From: CAZFLD01 sp964519835
GTDB lineage: Bacteria > Spirochaetota > Spirochaetia > DSM-27196 > CAZFLD01
Reading direction: 5' to 3'
Length of the DNA: 64,000 nucleotides
NCBI GenBank assembly: GCA_964519835.1
Contig: CAZFLD010000014.1
Span: forward strand, 1-64,000
Within the stretch, counting starts at the first letter, position 1. Every line of letters begins with the position of its first letter. Both the position numbers and the translations under genes were made by a program. Below are positions 54,465 through 63,038 of this stretch, piece by piece. Below the pieces are notes generated by a model. That model did not search any database and was not told the DNA's origin. It saw nothing but the letters and a program-made list of their open reading frames with translations.

Positions 54465-55907
54465 CTACCTATCGGCGCGGATCCGGCCCTCGGCTTCGGC
54501 GCAACGTTTGAGATACACGATGGACGGGCCGTCCGCACCGTCGGATGCCACAAGGGCCTCCACAAACTTTCGCCGCGCCGCAGTGAATTCGCCGGCGTCG
54601 AAAAGCTCGATTCCCTTGTCATACGCGTCGAATAGGCGAATGTGGTCTTCGTCCGCCGGCCCGGCGTTGTCGGAGATCGGCTCGTAGATATCGATGGCGC
54701 GCTCGCCCCCGCGGTGCTCCCAAGCGATCCGAGGTGTTTGGATCGTGTCGAGCTTCCGGGTGCGTATCGCGTTTCCCGCCAAGTTTTTCGTGACCTCGCT
54801 AATCACCGTCTGCACGCCGTAGCTCCGTCCCTTGGATTCGAGCATGGCGCCGAAGTTTACGTGGTCGCCCATCGGCGTGTACTGCTGATTTTCCGGTGGC
54901 CCAAAGTTTCCGATAATCGCCTCACCTGAGTGGATGCCGATCGCCACCTGTGGTTTTGGTGAGAGACCGGTGTTTGTGAGCTGCCGATGCATCGCCAGTG
55001 CCGCACGGCACGCCGACGCGGCGTGCTCCTCCGGATTTGCTGGGGTACCCCAAACGGCCATTACCAAATCCCCTACCATCTTGTCGAGGAAACCGCCGTT
55101 GTCGATGACCACTCGCGACATCTCCGTGAAGAACGTGTTCAGAAAGTCGCGGACCTCCATGGGCTTCATGCCTGCCACTACACCCACCATGTCAACCATG
55201 TCTGCGAAGAGCACGGTAAGACTTCGCGCCTCTCCATCGACATTCAAAAGCGACGGTGTCTTGATAAGGCGCTCCAGCCGGTCGTCCGAAATTCGGTTGG
55301 CGAATAGTCGTTCGATAATCTCGTCGGTCTTGTCCATTGTCTTCATGGGAACCTCCTCCCTCGATGTGTCTTTGAGGGCGGCCCGAAGGCGCGCCCGCGC
55401 GTCATGGAGACGCTTCCTAACAGTTGATGGTTTGACTTCGAGAAAGCAGGCGACGTCTGCCGGCGAGTAGCCCTTGAGGAAGCACAGCTCGGCGGTTGTT
55501 CGCTGGGCCGACGGGAGTTGGTCTATCAGAACATTGAGGCGCGATACAAGCTCCGCCTCTTCGGCGATCTCCTCCGGACCCGGGTATACAGAGATCGAGT
55601 CGATGTGGTCGGCGGGTACCGCGTGTCGTTTCCGCTTTATTCTGTCACAACGGGCAAACACGATCTTCCGTAGCCAACCGGGAAACGCCTGCGGACTGCG
55701 CAGTGATGCCAACGACCCGGCGGCTGCGAGAAAACTCTCCTGCACCGCGTCCTCGGCCGAGTGGTAGTTTTTGAGAATCGAATCGGCGTATGCGAGCGCC
55801 AAGCGATAGTAGCGGCGAACCAGCGCCTCAAAGGCACGGCGATCACCCGCTCCCGCGCGTAGAACGAGCGCCACGTACTCGTCGGCATTTTCGCACCATC
55901 CGGCCAA
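54465..55907 (-). CDS. ECF sigma factor fused to a class III nucleotide cyclase
   Basis: The 480-residue protein joins two modules. Residues 1-180 are an ECF sigma factor: region 2 (YRLALAYADSILKNYHSAED) and region 4 (YSPADVACFLEVKPSTVRKR). Residues 228-410 are a class III adenylate/guanylate cyclase catalytic domain: first metal Asp236 in LFADMVD, Lys276 and Asp280 in DKMVGD, Asp348 in PMGDHVN, Asn351. The transition-state arginine expected four residues after the Asn is Met355, so activity may be low or lost. A C-terminal helical tail (about 415-480) looks TPR-like. TTG start after AGGAGG. Confidence 0.85.
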   Translation of the reverse strand: MAGWCENADEYVALVLRAGAGDRRAFEALVRRYYRLALAYADSILKNYHSAEDAVQESFLAAAGSLASLRSPQAFPGWLRKIVFARCDRIKRKRHAVPADHIDSISVYPGPEEIAEEAELVSRLNVLIDQLPSAQRTTAELCFLKGYSPADVACFLEVKPSTVRKRLHDARARLRAALKDTSREEVPMKTMDKTDEIIERLFANRISDDRLERLIKTPSLLNVDGEARSLTVLFADMVDMVGVVAGMKPMEVRDFLNTFFTEMSRVVIDNGGFLDKMVGDLVMAVWGTPANPEEHAASACRAALAMHRQLTNTGLSPKPQVAIGIHSGEAIIGNFGPPENQQYTPMGDHVNFGAMLESKGRSYGVQTVISEVTKNLAGNAIRTRKLDTIQTPRIAWEHRGGERAIDIYEPISDNAGPADEDHIRLFDAYDKGIELFDAGEFTAARRKFVEALVASDGADGPSIVYLKRCAEAEGRIRADR

Positions 55908-56055
55908 TTCTCAACGCCTCCTGTCTCAGAAGTCATCTACAGAGACCCGGCGCAAACGGAAAGCGTTACGTCGCCCGCTAAAAAAAACGTCGGGTGGATC
56001 TCTTTGGCGCCGGCGCCGATACACCGGCCGCGGCACGGCCGGCAGACGCACTCAG

Positions 56056-57126
56056 CTACGCGTCTCGCAGCGCCAAGAGCTCCGGCAGCACCAGCTCGGC
56101 GACACGCCGTCCCATACGCTCATAGCCTATGTCGTTTGGATGGACGCCGTCCGGAAGCAGTTGGGTCTCGTCGTCGTGAAGCAATTGATTCCCCTCGAAA
56201 AGAACAAGGCGGGTGTCGCCACTCTTCTCGAGTCGATGGAATGCATCTCGGGTCATCCCGCGGTAATGCTCCAACGTTAGGCCTACCAGATTCGGCGTGC
56301 GTGCGCGCTTGGTCTCGGGAATTGAAGTAACGATGGCGATAGGGGTATGGGGATGTCCGTCGCGGAGGGTCTTCACAAAGGCAATGACTGCCGCGCCGTA
56401 GCTCCTGGCCGACAAACTCGAGGCCCCGAACACGTTGATTCCGAGTTTGAGGGTGATAAGGTCGGCGGGTCTGTCACGTATGACACGTGCGACCATGTTG
56501 TCGAGGTGACACTGGCCGGCGAAGCCGAGGCTCATGAGGTTCACGCCCGCAATACGCGCAGCGGTCGCCGGCCATGTTCGTGCCGGAGACGCGGCCTGTC
56601 TGCACATCGTGATCGAGCTACCGTAGGTGACCCACTTGGGCCGGGTGTCGGGCACGGCTTGCAGGATCGCATCGTCTTCGATTTCCAGGGAGGTCAGGCG
56701 CACTTCGTGGAACTGGTGAAACCACAGCTCGTAGACGCCCGGTATGGTGTCGGTTGTGTCGCCCGGTGCGTCGTGCGTCTCGCCGGGGGACGTTTTGGCG
56801 GCACGGGGCAGCTCGATATCTACGCTCCTCGCGCCGCTGGGAATCTCCGTAGTGGATAGGAGTCTGCCGCCGGAGCAGAGATCCAATGTCCGTGGCTCAT
56901 CGGCCGTGTCGGCCGGCGCTACGCGCACCACCAGCCCCCGGCTGTCCGTGTGAAACCGCAACCGGCATCCGGAGGGCGAAAGCGCCCTGGCGAGCAGGCC
57001 GTTGTCGGTGGATGGGAAGAGGTCGGCCTGATTCATCGGCAGGCGGGCAGGCGCGACGCCTGCCGCATTCTTGTGGAGGCAAACGATGCCCGCAAAAAGT
57101 GCCTCTTCGATCGGAACTCGTTTCAT
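56056..57126 (-). CDS. SGNH/GDSL-like hydrolase
   Basis: The 356-residue esterase-type protein has a beta-sandwich N-terminus, then an SGNH domain: GSSI near 169 (block I serine), GFAGQ near 204 (block II glycine), LKLGINVFG near 232 (block III asparagine) and LLPDGVHPNDIGYE near 328 (block V Asp and His). It should deacylate a sugar or other ester. The ATG at 57126 follows GGAGGA. It is the last gene of the ABC exporter-aldolase operon, 54 nt after the aldolase stop. Confidence 0.85.
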   Translation of the reverse strand: MKRVPIEEALFAGIVCLHKNAAGVAPARLPMNQADLFPSTDNGLLARALSPSGCRLRFHTDSRGLVVRVAPADTADEPRTLDLCSGGRLLSTTEIPSGARSVDIELPRAAKTSPGETHDAPGDTTDTIPGVYELWFHQFHEVRLTSLEIEDDAILQAVPDTRPKWVTYGSSITMCRQAASPARTWPATAARIAGVNLMSLGFAGQCHLDNMVARVIRDRPADLITLKLGINVFGASSLSARSYGAAVIAFVKTLRDGHPHTPIAIVTSIPETKRARTPNLVGLTLEHYRGMTRDAFHRLEKSGDTRLVLFEGNQLLHDDETQLLPDGVHPNDIGYERMGRRVAELVLPELLALRDA

Positions 57127-57180
57127 GGAAAGTGTCCTCCACACGCCATGCGGCCGGCTTTGTCGGCGATCGCAGTGCGC

Positions 57181-58542
57181 CTACGCCCGCGGCAGGTCAA
57201 ACGCATCGACCAGCGCGTCGATGACGTGATCGTCCATTACATTGACGTTCCCGAGCTGCATGGCGCCCACTACGGCCTTGGCGCTGTACTCGGCAACCTC
57301 GAGGCGATCAAAGGCCTCAAGAAGTGTTCCCCCCGTCACGAGGTACCCGTTGTTTTCGATCGCAACAATTGGAGACGCCGGGGACACCGCTTGGCAGGTC
57401 GCATTGTGATCTGCAATCGGTGCTTCGAACGAAATCCTGCCGATGTCTCTGAGCAGGATGTACGCCTCGGGGATGATCCTTGTATTCATGTCGGTCCGCG
57501 TGACGTTAAAGGCCATCAGATTCGGCGGGTGGGCGATAATCACCGCATGTATCTCCGGTCGGGTGCCGAAAATCTTTTCGTGGAGGAGGACGGAGCGGCT
57601 CGGCAGCTTTCCCACTTCCCGTTTGCCGGATCGGATAAGGACGATGTCGTCCGGGCGCAGGTACTTTCGGTCGAATCCGTACGGAGTAATCAGGTACGCC
57701 GAACCATCGAGGCGGACGGCGAAGGTTCCTTCGGTACTGGTAAAAAGCCCTTGGTCGTAGCTCCTGTGAATAAGTGCGCACATCTCTTTGCGTAGGGCCT
57801 TCTCGGCGCTTCCCGGCGGGCCCGCCACAAACTCGGGCAGCAGGTTGTTGCGACTGCGCGTGAGGTGCAGCTTTCCGTGGGGAATCGAATAAACGTTGCC
57901 CAGCGCCTTTGCTTGGATCTGTATTCTAGCCGTGAAATCGAGCGTCTCAAACTGCATAAACGCCTGGAACAGGTCGTCGGCGCCGGTAACCGTGCCGTGG
58001 TTTTCCATGATCACGATGTCGTGCCCGTCGGCGAAGCAATTGGCGATCTTGACGCCTAGTTCCTCGCTGCCGGGCGGGGCGTAGTCCGCGAACCCCGGTT
58101 CACCACACACTATTTTTGTGTTGGGCAATACGTCCGTCGCCGGAACCGCCCCTGCGGCAGAGAACGCAACCAGCGCCGGTGGATGGGCGTGTAGGATTGC
58201 ACGTATGTCGGGACGAATTCTGTAGATTGCGTGGTGAAAGGGAAACTCCGAGGACGGCTTGTGAAGCCCCTCAATACGACCATCCTGGTGAACATGCACG
58301 ATGTCTCGGTTTGTGAGTGAGTTTTTGTCGATACCGCTGGGGCTCACCCAGATCGATCCATCGTCGTCCTTCACCGAAATGTTGCCGCCGGATGTCGTGG
58401 TCATGCCGTAGCGGTAGATGCGCTGCATGATCATCGTGATTTGGTCGGCCGGATGGAGGTAGCGGAACTTCCTGTCGTCGTACGTCTTCTCGTCCGCCGA
58501 TGCCCCGCGGGGACCGCGGCTGCTAGGTTGTGCTTTTGTCAT
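57181..58542 (-). CDS. Double class II aldolase/adducin-domain protein
   Basis: The 453-residue protein has two tandem class II aldolase domains. The first keeps Glu99 (PSSEFPFH) and the zinc histidines His118, His120 and His182 (LHAHPP, ENHGTV). In the second, the same places read IIAHPP and ENNGYL, so one or more ligands are lost and it may be structural. The ATG lies inside the end of the ABC gene, preceded by GAGGT, which indicates coupling. It may cleave a sugar phosphate such as fuculose or rhamnulose phosphate. Confidence 0.85.
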   Translation of the reverse strand: MTKAQPSSRGPRGASADEKTYDDRKFRYLHPADQITMIMQRIYRYGMTTTSGGNISVKDDDGSIWVSPSGIDKNSLTNRDIVHVHQDGRIEGLHKPSSEFPFHHAIYRIRPDIRAILHAHPPALVAFSAAGAVPATDVLPNTKIVCGEPGFADYAPPGSEELGVKIANCFADGHDIVIMENHGTVTGADDLFQAFMQFETLDFTARIQIQAKALGNVYSIPHGKLHLTRSRNNLLPEFVAGPPGSAEKALRKEMCALIHRSYDQGLFTSTEGTFAVRLDGSAYLITPYGFDRKYLRPDDIVLIRSGKREVGKLPSRSVLLHEKIFGTRPEIHAVIIAHPPNLMAFNVTRTDMNTRIIPEAYILLRDIGRISFEAPIADHNATCQAVSPASPIVAIENNGYLVTGGTLLEAFDRLEVAEYSAKAVVGAMQLGNVNVMDDHVIDALVDAFDLPRA

Positions 58543-60433
58543 TCTGGACCTCGTCGAGTAGCTCTTTGGGAATGTCGTCGAACGAAGCATAGTTCATCGA
58601 GTACAGCTTTGCGTAGAGGCCTCCGCGCTCCATAAGCTCGTCGTGGGTTCCGATGTCGTTGATGTGGCCGTCTTGCAGGACGACGATCTTGTCCGAGCCA
58701 CGTATGGTCGATAGCCGGTGCGCGATAACAAGCCCCGTCCGCCCCTCCAGCAGTTTTTTTAGGGCGTTTTGAATGACCTTCTCCGTGTAGCTGTCGATGT
58801 TCGCGGTTGCCTCGTCAAGGACGAGGATCTGCGTGTCGGCCACAAGAGCACGGGCGAAGCTGATGAGCTGTCTTTGTCCCTGGGAAAGGTTGCCGCCCCC
58901 TTGCTCGAGCACCGTGTCGTAGCCTTCCGGCAACGACGCGATCATGTCATACGCCCCAACCGCCCGAGCCGCGGCCTCTACCTCCTCCATCGTAGCGTCG
59001 GCCGTGCTGTAGCGAATGTTCTCGAAAATGGTTCCGGTAAACAAAAACGGCTCCTGCAAGACCATCGCGACGTTCTTGCCGATAGTCTCCTGCGTCAGAT
59101 CCCGCACATCGATGCCGTCTATGGTGATCCTCCCGTCCCACACGTCGTAAAACCTGTGGGCGAGGGACATAAGGCTTGTTTTGCCCGATCCCGTGGGACC
59201 AACGATTGCGACGGTTTGGCCCGGCTCGGCTACAAAGCTGATATCGTTGAGGATTGGCCTGTCCGGCTCGTAACCAAAGCTGACGTGCTCGAAAGCCACG
59301 CGCCCCTTGCTGTCCTCGAGCACCGCCGCGTCATCTTTGTCCTTAACGCCTACCTTTACGTCGAGCACCTCGAAGATCCGGTGTCCGGAAGCCATGGCCC
59401 GTTGCATGATGCTGTATTGCATTGTGATGGAACGAATCGGCGCAAAAAAGCGCTGCACGTAAAAGATAAACGCCACCATGATACCAAGCTCGAGGGACGT
59501 GTCGAGAACCATCGAGCCGCCTACGACAACAACAACGGACATGGCAACACCGGTGAGTGTGTCTACGATTGGGATCATTATCTGAGCAAATTTCGTTGCG
59601 CGGAGCTGTGATTTAAGATTCTCCCGCGCTTTGTCGTCAAAAAGGACGTAGTTTATGTCTTCCCGCGCCATGGCCTGTATGGTCCGCACACCGTTAATGC
59701 CCTCCGCCAAGGCGCCGTTTGTTGTGGAGCTTGCGCGTCGTGCGGAGACAAAGGCTTCTCTGGCGCGTGGCAGCCAAACAAAGCGAACAATAAAAAGCAG
59801 CGGAACAATCGCAAGTGTCAATAATCCCAAAGAGAGATTCAGAATCAAAAGAACAACAATAATCCCGATTAGTAGAACAATGTCTCCAACCGCGAATATG
59901 GATTGCTCTAGAAACTGTTGAAGTGCATTTACGTCGCCCTGTAGGCGCGACATAATCCGACCGACTTCGGTCTTGTCCATAAATGAAAGAGAGACATGCT
60001 GCAGATGGCGAAACATTGACCGACGCATGTCGAAAAGCAAGTTTTCACCAATCCGACTTGCAAAGATCTCCTGCACGTAGTTTGCGCCGTAGTGGAGTAG
60101 TACAACGCCGCCAAAAAGCGCCGCCGCAAGGTATAGTGCCGTTCTGCCTGCGCCGTCGGCCACCAACGCGTTGTCTATGGTGGTTCGAATAACCAGCGGG
60201 ATTGCGATTTGCGTTCCGGTGAAAACAAGTACGGCTACAAGGGCTGTGAGGAGCTGTTTTTTGTACGGTTTAACAAAAGGAATAAAACGTCTTACAATGC
60301 GCCCGTCAAACACTCGTCCAAAAAGCTTTTCGTCCCGGCTAATCTGCGAACCCACTACGGCGAGGGGAGGTCGTTCTTCCTCCGGCATGTCGTAGTCGTG
60401 GAACTGTTCTCTGATTTGTTCTCGCGTGGCCAT
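58523..60433 (-). CDS. ABC exporter half-transporter (consensus ATPase subunit)
   Basis: The 636-residue protein has six membrane segments followed by an ATPase domain: Walker A GPTGSGKTS, signature LSQGQRQL, Walker B ILVLDEATANID and H-loop IAHRLS. The catalytic glutamate is present. The partner subunit upstream has a degenerate Walker B, so together they look like a heterodimeric multidrug or lipid exporter (BmrCD/TmrAB-like). Starts 5 nt after the partner's stop. Confidence 0.93.
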   Translation of the reverse strand: MATREQIREQFHDYDMPEEERPPLAVVGSQISRDEKLFGRVFDGRIVRRFIPFVKPYKKQLLTALVAVLVFTGTQIAIPLVIRTTIDNALVADGAGRTALYLAAALFGGVVLLHYGANYVQEIFASRIGENLLFDMRRSMFRHLQHVSLSFMDKTEVGRIMSRLQGDVNALQQFLEQSIFAVGDIVLLIGIIVVLLILNLSLGLLTLAIVPLLFIVRFVWLPRAREAFVSARRASSTTNGALAEGINGVRTIQAMAREDINYVLFDDKARENLKSQLRATKFAQIMIPIVDTLTGVAMSVVVVVGGSMVLDTSLELGIMVAFIFYVQRFFAPIRSITMQYSIMQRAMASGHRIFEVLDVKVGVKDKDDAAVLEDSKGRVAFEHVSFGYEPDRPILNDISFVAEPGQTVAIVGPTGSGKTSLMSLAHRFYDVWDGRITIDGIDVRDLTQETIGKNVAMVLQEPFLFTGTIFENIRYSTADATMEEVEAAARAVGAYDMIASLPEGYDTVLEQGGGNLSQGQRQLISFARALVADTQILVLDEATANIDSYTEKVIQNALKKLLEGRTGLVIAHRLSTIRGSDKIVVLQDGHINDIGTHDELMERGGLYAKLYSMNYASFDDIPKELLDEVQNDKSTT

Positions 60434-60438
60434 GGTAA

Positions 60439-62289
60439 CTACTCCTCCGGAAGCTCGATGTCGTCTGCGGGATTGGATTGGAGGCGGTACAACGCCGCGT
60501 ACCTGCCACCGTGATCGAGCAGCTCATGGTGGGTGCCCCGCTCGAGAACGCTACCTTTGTCCACAAAAAGGATCTCGTCGGAATGCATAAGGGAGCTGAG
60601 GCGGTGAGAGATGATAATAACGATCGCGTCCTTGGATTGCTCGCGCAGGGAGGTGAGGATACGTTGCTCCGTTGCGGCGTCGATTGCCGCGGTGGAGTCG
60701 TCAAAGATCATAACCGCGGGTCGCATTAAGAGTGTCCGCGCGATGACCAATCGCTGCCGTTGGCCGCCCGAAAGCGAGACTCCCCGCTCACCCACGAGCG
60801 TTCCGTAGCCGCGCGGTAATGCACCAACGTAGCTGTGCAGCTGGGCCGCGTTTGCGGCGTTGACAATGCGGTCACGGTCCGCCCAAGGGTCGCCATAGGC
60901 GATGTTGTTCTCCAGCCCCGCGGTGAACAGAAAGATATCCTGCTGGATGACGCTCACGGCCGAACGAAGCGACTTGAGCCTGACGTCGCGAATGTCCTGG
61001 CCGTCGATGCGGATGCAGCCGCCGGTGACGTCGTAGAACCGGGGAATCAGGTGGGCTATTGTTGACTTGCCGGCCCCCGGCGGTCCGACTATCCCGACTG
61101 TTTGGCCCCGACGCGCGGTAAGGCTGACATTGGACAAGACCGGAACACGTTCGTCGCCAAGGCTGTAGGCAAAGCTGACGTTGTCCAACTCGAGTGTTCC
61201 CTCGCGAACCTCCAGATCCTTGGCGTGGTCACTATCCTTTATATCCGGTTCTTCATCCAAAACCGCAAACAGTCGTTCGCCCGACGTTGTGGCTCGCGCA
61301 ATCGAGTTAACCAAAAGGCCCAGCTGGCGCATAGGCATTTGCAATACCGTCATGTAGGCGAGAAACTCGGTGAGCTTACCCACCGTCATGCTCCCGTCGA
61401 GTACGTTTAGACCGCCGAACAGCAAGACAAGTCCCATGGACAGATAAAACGCAAAGGTCATTGCAGTGCCGTTTTTTACACGCACGCCGATACGTTGCCA
61501 TGTCATCTCCTGGGCCTTGTTGCTTGCATCGTTGAACTTGTCCATTTCGTGGTTTTGGGCGGCAAACGCGCGCACAACCCGAATGCCCTGGAGGTTTTCT
61601 TCCATAACTCGCGTGAGGTAGGAAAGCCGTTTCTGGAGCCGGTGCCAGCTCTCACGGAGGGTGAGCCGGGCGTCGATTGCCCGCCACCCGACAAACGGCA
61701 CAAAGCTCAAGGCCAACAAACCAAGCACGACATCCGCCGAGAGGAGGCGATACGCACCGATAGCGAGGAGCATTCCCAGAAAGACAAGGCGTTTGATGCC
61801 GGTGTTTACAAAGAGTCGAACGCCCTCGACATCGAGCATGCCTCGGGTGATCAAATCGCCGGAGTGAGTGTGGTCGTGATACCGGAAGTCCAAGCGCTGG
61901 ATCTTGTCGTACATCGCAATGCGCAATTCATGGCCGATTCGTTGACCCACCGCCTCACCAAGGTAGTTGTGAAGCATCGTCAGGACGCCACGAACCACGC
62001 TTGCGCCAAAAAGCAAAATGCCCGTGATCAAAAGGGCCTGCCGGGCCGTATCGGCCGTGCCACGACCGGAGAGGAGGCCGTAGGCGTTGTCTACCGCTTG
62101 GCCGAGAAACTGCGGGATAAACAGCTGAACCACGACCGCTGCGGTAAGAATCACCAGGGACAGAATCATCTGTACCGGGTAGTGAAACGCCATACGCGTT
62201 ACACGGCCTATAACGTCACTGCCTTCGAGCATTCGCTTGAACGTGAATCTGCTTTCTTCTCGATTACGGGAGCTGTTTGTGCGTTTCAT
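60439..62289 (-). CDS. ABC exporter half-transporter (degenerate ATPase subunit)
   Basis: The protein of about 616 residues has the same layout as its partner: membrane segments, Walker A GPPGAGKST, signature LSGGQRQR, H-loop ISHRLS. Its Walker B reads VMIFDDSTAAID, with Asp in place of the catalytic Glu, the usual mark of the degenerate site in heterodimeric exporters. The ATG at 62289 is chosen (MKRTNSSRNREE); the open frame runs 29 codons further. Divergent from the TetR gene, which probably controls it. Confidence 0.9.
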   Translation of the reverse strand: MKRTNSSRNREESRFTFKRMLEGSDVIGRVTRMAFHYPVQMILSLVILTAAVVVQLFIPQFLGQAVDNAYGLLSGRGTADTARQALLITGILLFGASVVRGVLTMLHNYLGEAVGQRIGHELRIAMYDKIQRLDFRYHDHTHSGDLITRGMLDVEGVRLFVNTGIKRLVFLGMLLAIGAYRLLSADVVLGLLALSFVPFVGWRAIDARLTLRESWHRLQKRLSYLTRVMEENLQGIRVVRAFAAQNHEMDKFNDASNKAQEMTWQRIGVRVKNGTAMTFAFYLSMGLVLLFGGLNVLDGSMTVGKLTEFLAYMTVLQMPMRQLGLLVNSIARATTSGERLFAVLDEEPDIKDSDHAKDLEVREGTLELDNVSFAYSLGDERVPVLSNVSLTARRGQTVGIVGPPGAGKSTIAHLIPRFYDVTGGCIRIDGQDIRDVRLKSLRSAVSVIQQDIFLFTAGLENNIAYGDPWADRDRIVNAANAAQLHSYVGALPRGYGTLVGERGVSLSGGQRQRLVIARTLLMRPAVMIFDDSTAAIDAATEQRILTSLREQSKDAIVIIISHRLSSLMHSDEILFVDKGSVLERGTHHELLDHGGRYAALYRLQSNPADDIELPEE

Positions 62290-62401
62290 ACCTTTCCCTA
62301 TAATCGTACCGAGGCCAAAATAGAGAGACAATCTTCGGCGCGTTTGTCGTGGTCCGAGCGGGCAAAAAAACGACAAAAAACCGTGTCATCCGTGATACTG
62401 T

Positions 62402-62417
62402 AAGTAAGTACTTACTT
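62402..62417. promoter_or_regulatory. 16-bp palindromic operator between TetR and exporter genes
   Basis: AAGTAAGTACTTACTT is its own complement and lies 13 nt before the TetR start codon, between the divergent genes. Palindromes of this form are typical TetR-family operators; it could control both directions. Confidence 0.85.
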
Positions 62418-62430
62418 CTGGAGTGTGTGC

Positions 62431-63021
62431 ATGGCACAAGAAACGGCTACCGAATTGTTATTGACCGCGGCGGAGATTCTATTCTCGGAGAAGGGCTACA
62501 CGTCCACGACGACAAAGGCGATTGCTCAGGAGGCGCGTGTCAGCGAAGTCACGATCTTCCGGCACTTCGGGAACAAGACCGGCATTCTCGCGGCTCTGAT
62601 CAACTCACGGCCCGGACTCCGCGAAGGACTACGCCTCAAGGATCTTGTGGTCCATGGCGATGTACGGGCCACTCTTGACGCTGTGGCCGCTCGGGAGCTC
62701 CGATTGGCGGCGGCAACAAGGGGCCTCTGGTTCCGGTTGGCCATGGAGGCACGGGCTTACCCCGAGGTGGCCGAGTTGGTGGACGGTGTCTTGGCCGGTC
62801 GAGTGAATCGGCTGGCGCGGTATTTGCGCCGCCGCAAGGCTGAGGGGCTTGTTCGGCGGAACATAAACGCCGACTTTATGGCTGAGAGCTTCTACGTATT
62901 GGTTGCCTCGTTTGTGCCTATGCGCCTCTATGCCAGGGTCCGCTCGGTGCCGCAAACTCACGACGTGGCCGCCTTGGCGTCGAGCTTGGTAGAGGTGATT
63001 TGGGCGGGAATTGCGCCGTAG
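62431..63021 (+). CDS. TetR-family transcriptional regulator
   Basis: The 196-residue regulator has an N-terminal TetR helix-turn-helix (ILFSEKGYTSTTTKAIAQEA, VSEVTIFRHFGNKTGILAAL) and an all-helical ligand domain. The ATG at 62431 is chosen because GGAG lies 7 nt upstream; a GTG two codons earlier is in frame. A perfect palindrome precedes it. It likely represses the adjacent exporter operon and itself and responds to an exported compound. Confidence 0.92.
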   Translation: MAQETATELLLTAAEILFSEKGYTSTTTKAIAQEARVSEVTIFRHFGNKTGILAALINSRPGLREGLRLKDLVVHGDVRATLDAVAARELRLAAATRGLWFRLAMEARAYPEVAELVDGVLAGRVNRLARYLRRRKAEGLVRRNINADFMAESFYVLVASFVPMRLYARVRSVPQTHDVAALASSLVEVIWAGIAP

Positions 63022-63038
63022 GGCGCGTCGGGGTGGCC

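Noticed and set aside
55975..55990. A8 run after the sigma-cyclase gene region as a terminator
   Set aside because: No stem lies immediately before the T-run on the minus strand; nearby GC palindromes are too far away.
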